A program made the translations under genes and the position numbers. From a virus, in the IMG/VR virus record IMGVR_UViG_3300031578_000408, positions 1-20,979 of that record: a stretch of DNA of 20,979 nt; one strand, given 5' to 3'. The notes below the pieces were generated by a model. That model had not been told where the DNA came from, made no database searches, and saw nothing but the letters and a program-made list of their open reading frames with translations. Shown one piece after another: positions 6,048 through 12,166 of this stretch (the first letter of the stretch is position 1; each line of letters begins with the position of its first letter).

Positions 6048-8096
6048 TTACAGCAAGTCCGAATCGGACCCGCTAAAATATTTTGAAAATCGGTTGTATT
6101 CTTCTAGGGCTCTTTCGTCTATGTACATATTTGAACAGGGAACTTCTAGGCGACTGCCGTCCTTCATTCCTATTTCAAACGAAGAATCCTTTTCATAATT
6201 TGGAGACCATGCAAACGGATCTAACTTAATTTTCCCCGCAGTTTTTTCATGCTTGGTGCCCAAGTAGTAAAACACGAATGCTTCCCTCATTGCGTCGTTA
6301 AGAATTGCAATATCAACTTCACAGCCCACGTCTCCCTCGATATAAATTGCATCGTGAAGTGTGAAAATAACTTTGCATCCATTTCTTACTGCAATATCTA
6401 CGGCCTTTCTCATTACCGATGCGCCGAACCCCTGTATGGGTACGTTACAAACTGACCGTAGATTTTCATTGTCGCAGAACATTCTCCAGCCACACGGGAG
6501 ATAAATTCCACATCCGTCAGTGTAGTCGTCCATAGTTTTTAGCTGCAATGCCCGTAGGTCAGGATACGCATTATAAAAAAGATCTATTTGTTCTTGGGCT
6601 TCGTCTTCAGTCCAAGTTCTTCCGGTATCGTTCGTAAGTTTTATTGCGAGCCCGTACTTGGTCATTTGGTAGCTGATTCCAAGTGTAGTGTTCTTAAATA
6701 AATCCCGGATTTCTTTGTAGTCTTCTCGTTTACCGTCTTTAGGTATAGCCCCACACAGCTTGCCCGTGTGAAGATATGGGTCTCCAGAAAGGTACGCCTC
6801 AATCATTGCTTTGTCGTCGGCCTCAATAGCCGACACGAAAAATTCTTGCTGTCCGTAATCTATTCCCGCGAGAAACTTTCCCTCGGAAGGTTGAACAAGA
6901 GCCCGCATCCACGCAGGTTTGAGGAACATAAATCCGCTAGCAGCAGGTTGTGAACGACTGCTTTGGGCTCCATAAATATTCATATAAGGACGGACTCTGC
7001 CATCAGAGCCTACGGAGTCCCAGAAGTTTTTCCTCTTGCCTCCGGTATCACTGAACCCATACAAGGATTGTTTCAGTTTCAAGTACCTAACCATTTGTGC
7101 CCCGAAGTTTCCTTCAGGATACGAGTGTTTGAACGAGTAGAATTTTTCCCATGCTTCTAGACTAAGACTTATTCCCTTTTTGTCGGTCTTCATCCATTTG
7201 TCTACGTCATGGTTTTGTCGAATCCATTCCTTAGTTGCTAATTGATTCCATGCGAATCTTGATGATCTTTTTTCCCAGCGAAATGGAAGTAGTGTCGGGA
7301 ATTGTTTGTTAATGTCACGCTGACATCCCATGAGAATATTTGGGATTTGTCGGCTAAAATTTTTTGTAGCCTCGACATTGATTGGGTATCCTCTCGACTC
7401 CATGATTGCTGTATGCGCAGAGTAGCGACCACGCAAGATAGCCTCATTAAGATAAGTCGAGTACGGAGTCTCAGCGTCAAGTTTTCTAAATTCTTCCTTA
7501 ACTCTCTCCCAAAGTTTCGGAAGGAACACGACATCCTCCATACAATACTTTGAAATATCGCGTTGCTCGACTGGAGAAAACTTATCTGGGGCGGAGATGA
7601 TAAGGTCCCGCATTTTTGTTTTTTCTTTCGTGTCACGTATAGTTTTGGTAAGTTTGTAGGTTGCTTCCGCGAGCGAATGCGTTGCTTTGAAACTTTTTTG
7701 CGCTTCCCCTTCGACTCTTTCCCACTTCGGCCTTGGCTTTTGGACATTTCGTACTCTCCCCTCTACAAGTTGGTCTCCCCACTGTAGCGCATCATTATGA
7801 TTTGTTAACATCCTGTATTCTAGGAATAGATCTACCCATCTAAACTTAAGTGGGTCAAGGCCAAGGGCCAAAAATGAACGGGCCTCTGCAACACAGGCGA
7901 ACCCTATAAAATTTTTAAATTGCTTTAGATACGTGGCTAATTTAGCCTGTCCTTCAGGGGAATTATGCAACCACCACTCGATTTTTTCATCAGCAGCTAC
8001 GTCATAGGTAGCACAGCAAACAAGGTTTACTTGGGCCTCCGTGACATCATTAAACTCGAAGTCTATATAGCAAGTGGTCTTGGTTTTGTTAGCCAT
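6048..8096 (-). CDS. polA: Family A DNA polymerase with 3'-5' exonuclease domain
   Basis: The replicative polymerase of the phage, 682 aa, lacking a 5'-3' exonuclease domain. The proofreading domain shows Exo I YIDFEFN (Asp12, Glu14), a degenerate Exo II around GFACVAEARSFLALGL (Glu71 where Asp is usual) and Exo III YCMED (Tyr184, Asp188). The polymerase domain shows motif A GIDYGQQE (Asp413), motif B RDLFKNTTLGISYQMTKYG (Arg464, Lys468, Leu472, Tyr476) and motif C LHDAIYIEG (His581, Asp582). Both metal-binding aspartates are present. Leu472 aligns with E. coli Phe762, and Ala583 replaces the usual Glu of the HDE triad. No thumb or finger truncation is seen. ATG 8096 has only a GGGTAGGG directly before it. 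A TTGACT at 8134-8129 is a possible -35 element, but no good -10 follows it. Confidence 0.95.
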   Translation of the reverse strand: MANKTKTTCYIDFEFNDVTEAQVNLVCCATYDVAADEKIEWWLHNSPEGQAKLATYLKQFKNFIGFACVAEARSFLALGLDPLKFRWVDLFLEYRMLTNHNDALQWGDQLVEGRVRNVQKPRPKWERVEGEAQKSFKATHSLAEATYKLTKTIRDTKEKTKMRDLIISAPDKFSPVEQRDISKYCMEDVVFLPKLWERVKEEFRKLDAETPYSTYLNEAILRGRYSAHTAIMESRGYPINVEATKNFSRQIPNILMGCQRDINKQFPTLLPFRWEKRSSRFAWNQLATKEWIRQNHDVDKWMKTDKKGISLSLEAWEKFYSFKHSYPEGNFGAQMVRYLKLKQSLYGFSDTGGKRKNFWDSVGSDGRVRPYMNIYGAQSSRSQPAASGFMFLKPAWMRALVQPSEGKFLAGIDYGQQEFFVSAIEADDKAMIEAYLSGDPYLHTGKLCGAIPKDGKREDYKEIRDLFKNTTLGISYQMTKYGLAIKLTNDTGRTWTEDEAQEQIDLFYNAYPDLRALQLKTMDDYTDGCGIYLPCGWRMFCDNENLRSVCNVPIQGFGASVMRKAVDIAVRNGCKVIFTLHDAIYIEGDVGCEVDIAILNDAMREAFVFYYLGTKHEKTAGKIKLDPFAWSPNYEKDSSFEIGMKDGSRLEVPCSNMYIDERALEEYNRFSKYFSGSDSDLL

Positions 8097-8137
8097 CCCT
8101 ACCCGTGTAGCACGTCACCCCAAATGGTAGTCAAGAA

Positions 8138-8518
8138 GTGAAATCAAAAATGCCGCAAAAGGACTTAGATTTTGTAAAAAAGCTGCTGCGACGGGGCTCC
8201 ACAAGATGGCCTGGAAGATCTGAATGCCTTAAAAGGCACAGAAAAAAGGTGTTCGTCAGGAACGGCAAGAACGGCGCTCCTATATATAAGTTCCATTGGC
8301 AGTGCGCTATCTGCAAGGAATGGACGGACGATCTGTCTACGATAGAAGTAGATCACATTGAAGAAATAGGAACGTTCGTTGATTGGAACTCGTTCATAGA
8401 AAAATTATTCTGTGGGCAGGAAAACCTACAAGCCCTGTGCATCCCTTGTCATATGAAAAAGACCCAGGTTTACAACTCTGCTAGGACTAGATGGGAAAGA
8501 AAGGTGCCCCACAAGTGA
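8138..8518 (+). CDS. HNH endonuclease, the only plus-strand gene
   Basis: This 126-aa protein has an N-terminal RRGSTRWPGRSECLKRHR segment followed by a complete HNH domain. The domain has CAIC (Cys56/Cys59), IEVDHIEE (Asp72-His73), WNSFIEKLFCGQENLQALC (Asn96) and CIPCH (Cys101/Cys104, His105). The 'R..RWP.R.E.LKR' start plus 'VDHI..IG.F..W..FI..LF' core is typical of phage HNH proteins found in replication modules (pattern memory). The frame begins at GTG 8138, and ATG 8150 is a good alternative, with only a weak AAGAAG nearby. It lies between the minus-strand polymerase (divergent) and the minus-strand Ig-like gene (convergent). It must have its own promoter or ride on a plus-strand transcript, and I could not find a convincing promoter. 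A homing-type insertion or a recombination nuclease are both possible. Confidence 0.88.
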   Translation: MKSKMPQKDLDFVKKLLRRGSTRWPGRSECLKRHRKKVFVRNGKNGAPIYKFHWQCAICKEWTDDLSTIEVDHIEEIGTFVDWNSFIEKLFCGQENLQALCIPCHMKKTQVYNSARTRWERKVPHK

Positions 8519-8525
8519 GACACCT
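8502..8525 (-). terminator. Probable Rho-independent terminator of the envelope gene cluster
   Basis: Read on the minus strand, AGGTGTCTCA and TGGGGCACCT pair as a 10-bp stem (two G-U pairs) closed by a CTTG tetraloop. A TTCTTT tract follows, ten bases after the stop codon at 8535. On the plus strand the two G-U positions become C-A mismatches and no T-run follows, so it should act only on minus-strand transcripts. It separates the envelope/lysis genes from the polymerase operon. Confidence 0.5.
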
Positions 8526-8534
8526 ATCGTACTG

Positions 8535-8852
8535 CTACTGAGGAACTGCGTTGGCTTCAAGTTCAAATACAACAGCTTCTCCAGCCATGCACTCCAACTC
8601 TACTTCGCCAACGATTAGCTTCACGCCTTCGCCAAGGTCAGCGTCACCGCTTACTTGTACGATTGCTAGGCCAACTGCGCCGTTGCGTTTGAAAATAGCA
8701 CTCATGCCGTCTTCAGAAACTTCTAGGTCGCCAAGGGCTAAATCGCCGCCCACTGCCCATGAAAGTGCGCCGTCAATAGCCGCATCATTTCCAGCAGCGT
8801 CTTTAATCGCCTTTACTTTGATCTCTGCATTTTCGTTTAACTGTAGCTTCAT
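8535..8852 (-). CDS. Nested in-frame product: free Ig-like domain protein (105 aa)
   Basis: ATG 8852 (residue 103 of the longer ORF, beginning MKLQLNENAEIK) has AAAAGGGG ending about eight bases upstream, as strong as the sites of the main genes here. The protein started there is exactly the Ig-like domain, the form in which this type of phage protein usually stands alone. Either both products are made, giving an anchored and a soluble version, or the upstream 102 codons are a separate gene that lost its stop codon. The sequence cannot decide between them. Confidence 0.55.
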   Translation of the reverse strand: MKLQLNENAEIKVKAIKDAAGNDAAIDGALSWAVGGDLALGDLEVSEDGMSAIFKRNGAVGLAIVQVSGDADLGEGVKLIVGEVELECMAGEAVVFELEANAVPQ

Positions 8853-9158
8853 ATTGGTATCCCCTTTTATTCGCCCATTTATTGTTAGTTTATAAACTTC
8901 CAACTCGAACATCACGGCAGGTAGAACGGGCTTTAATTCTCCTTCGATCCGTAAGAGTATATCTCTTATTTCTTCTAAAATTATTAGCTTTTTACTTTTG
9001 TAGTTCTTAAAAAATAACAAAACCCACACTGCGGCCCTTGCTAGGTAAACAAATATGTTGGAAAATAAAAGCCCCAGCTTATTTAAAAGTCGTCCGAGGC
9101 CACGACATACCCGAATGGGGATCTCCCTGACAAGTTCGATCAACTCTAATTGTTGCAT
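8535..9158 (-). CDS. Membrane-anchored protein with C-terminal Ig-like domain (207 aa)
   Basis: Start ATG 9158 has AGAGGAG upstream. The N-terminal half has a basic amphipathic helix and a strong membrane helix at about residues 28-50 (LGLLFSNIFVYLARAAVWVL plus LFF), then a charged helix KSKKLIILEEIRDILLRIEGE. The C-terminal half (103-207) has the pattern of a small phage protein predicted to be Ig-like (bacterial Ig type): KVKAIKDAAGNDAAIDGALS, then WAVGG, DGMSAIFKRNGAVGLAIVQV, SGDADLGEG, and a closing VELECMAGEAVVFEL. The two halves may be a fusion, because the second half begins with a Met that has its own ribosome binding site. Ig-like domains on phage proteins often decorate virions or bind surface sugars, which is inferred only. 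Confidence 0.75.
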   Translation of the reverse strand: MQQLELIELVREIPIRVCRGLGRLLNKLGLLFSNIFVYLARAAVWVLLFFKNYKSKKLIILEEIRDILLRIEGELKPVLPAVMFELEVYKLTINGRIKGDTNMKLQLNENAEIKVKAIKDAAGNDAAIDGALSWAVGGDLALGDLEVSEDGMSAIFKRNGAVGLAIVQVSGDADLGEGVKLIVGEVELECMAGEAVVFELEANAVPQ

Positions 9159-9187
9159 TGATATTCTCCTCTAACAAGACTGTAATT

Positions 9188-9556
9188 TTAATCAGTTAGT
9201 CTTTTTATGATGCGAGTTTTTCCTAGACCACTATCTATAGTCTCAAAAAGATCGTCAAACACACCGATGGCCTGTTTGCATTCCATACTAAGACAGTTTT
9301 TCAATAGTGTATATCGTAGGATGGTCCAGTCTTCACTTAGTAAAACGATTCCGTGCCTACGAAGTTTGTCCCATTCTTCCTTGGGGATTCTTCCTTCTTC
9401 TGCTGAAACTGTTTTTACATAGTAGCCGTCGCCACTTGCTGGCAGAGTTACGTGCGCTTTGAAGTCAGGAATTTTTACGCTTGCGCAACTTACCAAAGCT
9501 AGCAAACCTACGCAGAGCAATAATGACTTCATCGTCGATAGCTTTAATTTCTTCAT
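9188..9556 (-). CDS. Small lipoprotein, candidate outer-membrane lysis protein
   Basis: The protein starts KKLKLSTMK and has a hydrophobic segment ending in the lipobox LVSC at Cys24, so the mature form should be a lipoprotein. The second residue after Cys is Ser, with no Asp at +2, so sorting to the outer membrane is allowed. The rest (about 98 aa) is soluble with IPKEEWDKLRRHGIVLLSED and a Cys pair (KNCLSMECK). This layout recalls lipoproteins found in phage lysis cassettes. ATG 9556 has AGGGA eight bases upstream. Met9 is an alternative start that gives a tighter signal peptide. It starts 92 bases inside the upstream 125-aa membrane gene in another frame, as o-spanin genes often do inside i-spanin genes. 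It lacks the Pro-rich stretch of classic Rz1. Confidence 0.78.
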   Translation of the reverse strand: MKKLKLSTMKSLLLCVGLLALVSCASVKIPDFKAHVTLPASGDGYYVKTVSAEEGRIPKEEWDKLRRHGIVLLSEDWTILRYTLLKNCLSMECKQAIGVFDDLFETIDSGLGKTRIIKRLTD

Positions 9557-9842
9557 CGGTTAAGTCCCTGCCTTCATTGCGTATCTTTTGAATTAATTCT
9601 TCTGCGGTTTCCCAGCTTCCGTCGAAATATTTTTCGTCGGACATTGTTTCCATTCTCGCCGCTCCAATATTTAATACAATCAATCCGGCGTTTGCAAGAG
9701 TCTCACAGAAATATTTTAAGAATAGGAAGACAACTTTTCCCAGGAAACCCTGGGTTAAAAATAGTGTCGCGGGATTGGCGGCAAGACCCGCCATAATAAC
9801 AGAGGCCCCTGTCGCGCCAATTCCGCTAAACTTATGTTTCAT
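9465..9842 (-). CDS. Holin- or inner-spanin-like membrane protein
   Basis: This 125-aa protein has a Gly/Ala-rich, mildly hydrophobic N-terminus (IGATGASVIMAGLAANPATL) and a strong membrane helix at about residues 32-58. A charged helical region follows (ELIQKIRNEG, TDEEIKAIDDEV), and it ends with LRKRKNS. A basic C-terminus after one or two TM helices is typical of holins. A TM plus a charged helix followed by an overlapping lipoprotein gene is typical of the spanin pair. ATG 9842 has no good ribosome binding site but starts one base after the stop of the 66-aa gene, so it should be coupled. It is not clear which of the two roles it fills. Confidence 0.7.
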   Translation of the reverse strand: MKHKFSGIGATGASVIMAGLAANPATLFLTQGFLGKVVFLFLKYFCETLANAGLIVLNIGAARMETMSDEKYFDGSWETAEELIQKIRNEGRDLTDEEIKAIDDEVIIALRRFASFGKLRKRKNS

Positions 9843-9843
9843 T

Positions 9844-10044
9844 TTATAATGCTACTAATTTCTTAATCCAAGCAATTGCTTGGTCGTCGATTGGAGTAGA
9901 AGACTTTGCAGCAAGTTTTTCAACTTCAGCAATAAGATCAATCTCAACTGCCAACTCAACTTTTACTTTTAGCTGACCGTCGATATCAACAGACGCCACA
10001 CCGTAATCACCTAATTTTTTTTCTAATTCTTTTCCTTCAAACAT
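9844..10044 (-). CDS. Hypothetical 66-aa acidic protein
   Basis: ATG 10044 has a strong AGGGGGG seven bases upstream. The protein has a short helix, then GVASVDIDGQLKVKVELAVEID as two likely beta strands, then an amphipathic helix LIAEVEKLAAKS and a final helix DDQAIAWIKKLVAL. It has no membrane helix. I recognise no family. Its stop is one base before the start of the holin/spanin-like gene, so the two are translationally linked. Confidence 0.7.
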   Translation of the reverse strand: MFEGKELEKKLGDYGVASVDIDGQLKVKVELAVEIDLIAEVEKLAAKSSTPIDDQAIAWIKKLVAL

Positions 10045-10054
10045 TTTATCCCCC

Positions 10055-10384
10055 CTAGGAATGTAGTTTTTTATCTCGCTCTAAATTGTCCACTCTTTGG
10101 CTTATTCCGTCCAGTCTTTCCCCGTGTTTTTGAAGATCTAGCCTAAGTGCGGCGGCTACGTTATTGATGGCCTCTGTAATTGCCCCGAAGTTTTTTGATA
10201 TCTCTTTCTTTACTCTGCCCGAATGAATCCATGCGGCAACGGCGAAGAAGAATCCAGCCTGGGCAATTTGACTGTTTGCTGTGGCCATTATGCCCTGTAT
10301 GACGGCCTCCGGGTCTGATACGGCGAACATTCCTAAGCCCGCGCCCCCTGCAATTCCGGCTGTCTTCTTAAAACTATTAATCAT
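10055..10384 (-). CDS. Membrane protein with coiled-coil tail, lysis-cluster candidate
   Basis: The 109-aa protein has a Gly-rich weakly hydrophobic N-terminus (AGIAGGAGLGMFAV, residues 9-22). A hydrophobic segment at about 38-53 (QIAQAGFFFAVAAWIH) is followed by basic residues (GRVKKE). A long helix with heptad-like spacing comes next (AINNVAAALRLDLQKHGERL, then DGISQRVDNLERDKK). One or two TM helices plus a coiled coil fits an inner-membrane lysis protein (i-spanin or holin), but no family was recognised. ATG 10384 has GGGGGA upstream, and this site is part of a hairpin described separately. Confidence 0.7.
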   Translation of the reverse strand: MINSFKKTAGIAGGAGLGMFAVSDPEAVIQGIMATANSQIAQAGFFFAVAAWIHSGRVKKEISKNFGAITEAINNVAAALRLDLQKHGERLDGISQRVDNLERDKKLHS

Positions 10385-10386
10385 AT

Positions 10387-10423
10387 ATCCCCCGAGAAGT
10401 ATTGATTAAACACCTAGGGGAAT
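10387..10423 (-). promoter_or_regulatory. Hairpin covering the ribosome binding site of the 109-aa membrane gene
   Basis: On the minus strand ATTCCCC (10423-10417) can pair with GGGGGAT (10393-10387) in seven pairs including one G-U. An inner GTGTT/AATAC stem with a TAATC loop stacks inside it. The downstream arm is the Shine-Dalgarno of the gene starting at 10384, so folding would block translation. A perfect TATAAT also lies at 10427-10422, but with no matching -35, and transcription from it would skip the upstream arm. Confidence 0.45.
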
Positions 10424-10442
10424 TATACGACAAGAAGGATTT

Positions 10443-11123
10443 TTAGTGGTATTTTTCCGTCTCTGACCAAGACTTAGATATTGCGTTAAAGTGCCACACC
10501 TTGTCGAAGAATCTACGGCCAAATTGGAGGTTAAAATCACGGCTTAAAAGGTCTAGTAATTTGTATTCATCCACCCCGTGTAGCTCCCCAGTAATCCATT
10601 TAACTTTCGATATGTCGGGGATGGCACTGAGTATTTCGTACTCCGCCCCCTCCACGTCTATTTTAATGAAGTCTGGAGTCCCTACTTCCTGACATATTTT
10701 GTCCATTCTTACTATGTTTACTGTCTGACTTTCAGACCCGTCCTTAATGAAATTAGAAAATCCTCCGAGGTTTGTTTCGTCAGTACTGGAATACAAAATC
10801 CGGTCTTCCGTCTTGTTGCCTAGGCCAACTTTTAGTGCCCGGATATTTTCGTACGATGCCGTGTTCTTTATGAGTAGATCGAAGTTTTCTTTTTCGGGCT
10901 CGAAGCAATGTATTTTAGCAGCAGGATAAATATTGGCCAGCAGACTAGATACCACTCCGATGTTAGCCCCGATATCAAACACAAGTTTAGGCTCGAAGTT
11001 GGGAAATAAGTATTCAGACTTGTCGATAATAACTGCTTTTATAATTGCCTCGTCACTTGTTCCTGGTCGGTAGCATATCGGAGGTCTGTCTTCAAAGGCC
11101 TCAAATTTCTTAATTGGTCTCAT
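10443..11123 (-). CDS. FkbM-family methyltransferase
   Basis: This 226-aa enzyme shows the SAM-binding and FkbM motifs. They are LVFDIGANIGVVSSLLANIY (motif I, 47-66), IHCFEPEKENFDLL (motif II, 71-84), and TPDFIKIDVEGAEYEIL (149-165), the family signature with the acidic residue and IDVEGAE. Such enzymes usually O-methylate sugars or related small groups. The length is normal for a stand-alone domain and nothing is missing. Its start overlaps the end of the GT9 gene by 14 bases, with GGAG seven bases before ATG 11123. The pair is expected to act on one pathway: glycan transfer followed by methylation of a host LPS/capsule sugar or of a phage tail glycan. Confidence 0.9.
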   Translation of the reverse strand: MRPIKKFEAFEDRPPICYRPGTSDEAIIKAVIIDKSEYLFPNFEPKLVFDIGANIGVVSSLLANIYPAAKIHCFEPEKENFDLLIKNTASYENIRALKVGLGNKTEDRILYSSTDETNLGGFSNFIKDGSESQTVNIVRMDKICQEVGTPDFIKIDVEGAEYEILSAIPDISKVKWITGELHGVDEYKLLDLLSRDFNLQFGRRFFDKVWHFNAISKSWSETEKYH

Positions 11124-12102
11124 TGTATTTCTCCATAGCCCATTGAGCCATATCTACAGGATTAGGTAGCCAAGACTCTAATATTTTTGGGTCGACAAAT
11201 TCTGCCTCTACGGATTGTTTTTTGTTTGGGCAGAAATCTATTAGGTCCCACACACCGCCGAGTCCGAAATTCTTTTCTCTCCATTGCCATTCGCCGTGAC
11301 GCCAGTGAGTAATCATATCGGGTTGCTTGCAAGTAGCAATGTACCCGATCCATGCGTCTCCGCAAGCGGCCATATGTAATGGGGCAGAGTCGTTTGTCAG
11401 AAGTACCTTAGCGTTTTTACAAAGCCAGATAGACTCGGAGATAGTTAGCTTGTTCCTTAGATCTAAACACCCGTCTGCGTTTACATCCACTGTCCCTCGA
11501 TTGTCGTCGGCGTCTGCTCCGATAAGTATTGGAGTTATTCCGCGAATTTGTAGTCCAGCTATAACCCTATCCCAAAAGGATTTCGGGAATGTCTTCGACT
11601 GCCAATGTTTCCCGGCGTGAATAAGTACGCCCCCCTTTTTAAGATTTAATTCCTTCCGAGGCTCCGGCGGAAACATTTGTATCTCTCTGTCTGAAACAGG
11701 AAGTTGTAATCGGAGCGCACACAGCGAAGGAAAATCCACACAGTTTGTAAGCATATGCGAGAAGAATTGCCACACTAAATTGGATTCGTCGGGAGGAGTT
11801 ATAGTCTCGAAGCAAAAGAATCTGCTGTACATAGGAACTTCTTCCCGAAGATCATACACCCGTTTAAATTTTAAGTGTGAAAATAGCTCCGGTATTTCAC
11901 TGGCTATGCTTATCTCACAGTCCTTGAACATCTTCAGCGCATATCTGAGGGTGGGCTCTGCGCATATCTGATCGCCTATCCCGCCCCAGGTTTTGAATAA
12001 AAGTTTGCGCTCTACCCCGGCATCAATAGCAATCTGTGTTCGGAATATGGGCAAATGGGTAACAGGCAAGGCTACCCGCTTAGTGGTGTCTATCTTTTCC
12101 AT
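11110..12102 (-). CDS. Glycosyltransferase family 9 (heptosyltransferase-like)
   Basis: This 330-aa protein has the GT9 layout. The N-terminal lobe carries FKTWGGIGDQICAEPTLRYA (36-55, the GxGD loop). The C-terminal lobe carries VLIHAGKHWQSKTFPKSFWD (159-178), PILIGADADD (191-200) and VLLTNDSAPLHMAA (233-246), the nucleotide-sugar binding NDS-P-HMAAA loop. GT9 enzymes such as WaaC/WaaF transfer heptose onto lipid A-core oligosaccharide, but donor and acceptor cannot be told here. ATG 12102 is preceded by GGGGAG, which lies in a hairpin. It is flanked by tail fibre and FkbM genes, so the target may be host surface glycan (serotype conversion, blocking reinfection) or the fibres themselves. Confidence 0.88.
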   Translation of the reverse strand: MEKIDTTKRVALPVTHLPIFRTQIAIDAGVERKLLFKTWGGIGDQICAEPTLRYALKMFKDCEISIASEIPELFSHLKFKRVYDLREEVPMYSRFFCFETITPPDESNLVWQFFSHMLTNCVDFPSLCALRLQLPVSDREIQMFPPEPRKELNLKKGGVLIHAGKHWQSKTFPKSFWDRVIAGLQIRGITPILIGADADDNRGTVDVNADGCLDLRNKLTISESIWLCKNAKVLLTNDSAPLHMAACGDAWIGYIATCKQPDMITHWRHGEWQWREKNFGLGGVWDLIDFCPNKKQSVEAEFVDPKILESWLPNPVDMAQWAMEKYNETN

Positions 12103-12105
12103 TGG

Positions 12106-12158
12106 TTTACTCCCCGTAGTGTTGAGACCTAATTATCTCATAAACATAGGGGAGTAAA
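12106..12158 (-). promoter_or_regulatory. Hairpin sequestering the ribosome binding site of the GT9 gene
   Basis: TTTACTCCCC (12106-12115) and GGGGAGTAAA (12149-12158) are a perfect 10-bp inverted repeat. Inside it TGAGA (12123-12127) pairs with TCTCA (12136-12140) around an 8-base loop. On the minus-strand RNA the downstream arm contains GGGGAG, the Shine-Dalgarno seven bases before ATG 12102. The fold would hide the site between the late fibre gene and the glycosyltransferase. No T-run follows, so it is not a standard terminator. Confidence 0.65.
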
Positions 12159-12166
12159 GGCATTGT

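Noticed and set aside
7238-7747. 169-codon minus-strand frame inside the polymerase gene
   Set aside because: The polymerase frame carries all motifs there. The alternative product is Lys/Arg/Ser-rich and looks like a frame shadow.
8129-8134. TTGACT on the minus strand upstream of polymerase as a promoter
   Set aside because: No acceptable -10 hexamer at normal spacing follows. The best candidate is TACACG at 19 bp.
10422-10427. Perfect TATAAT on the minus strand after FkbM as a sigma-70 promoter
   Set aside because: No recognisable -35 at 16-18 bp and no TGn extension, so it is noted only within the hairpin entry.
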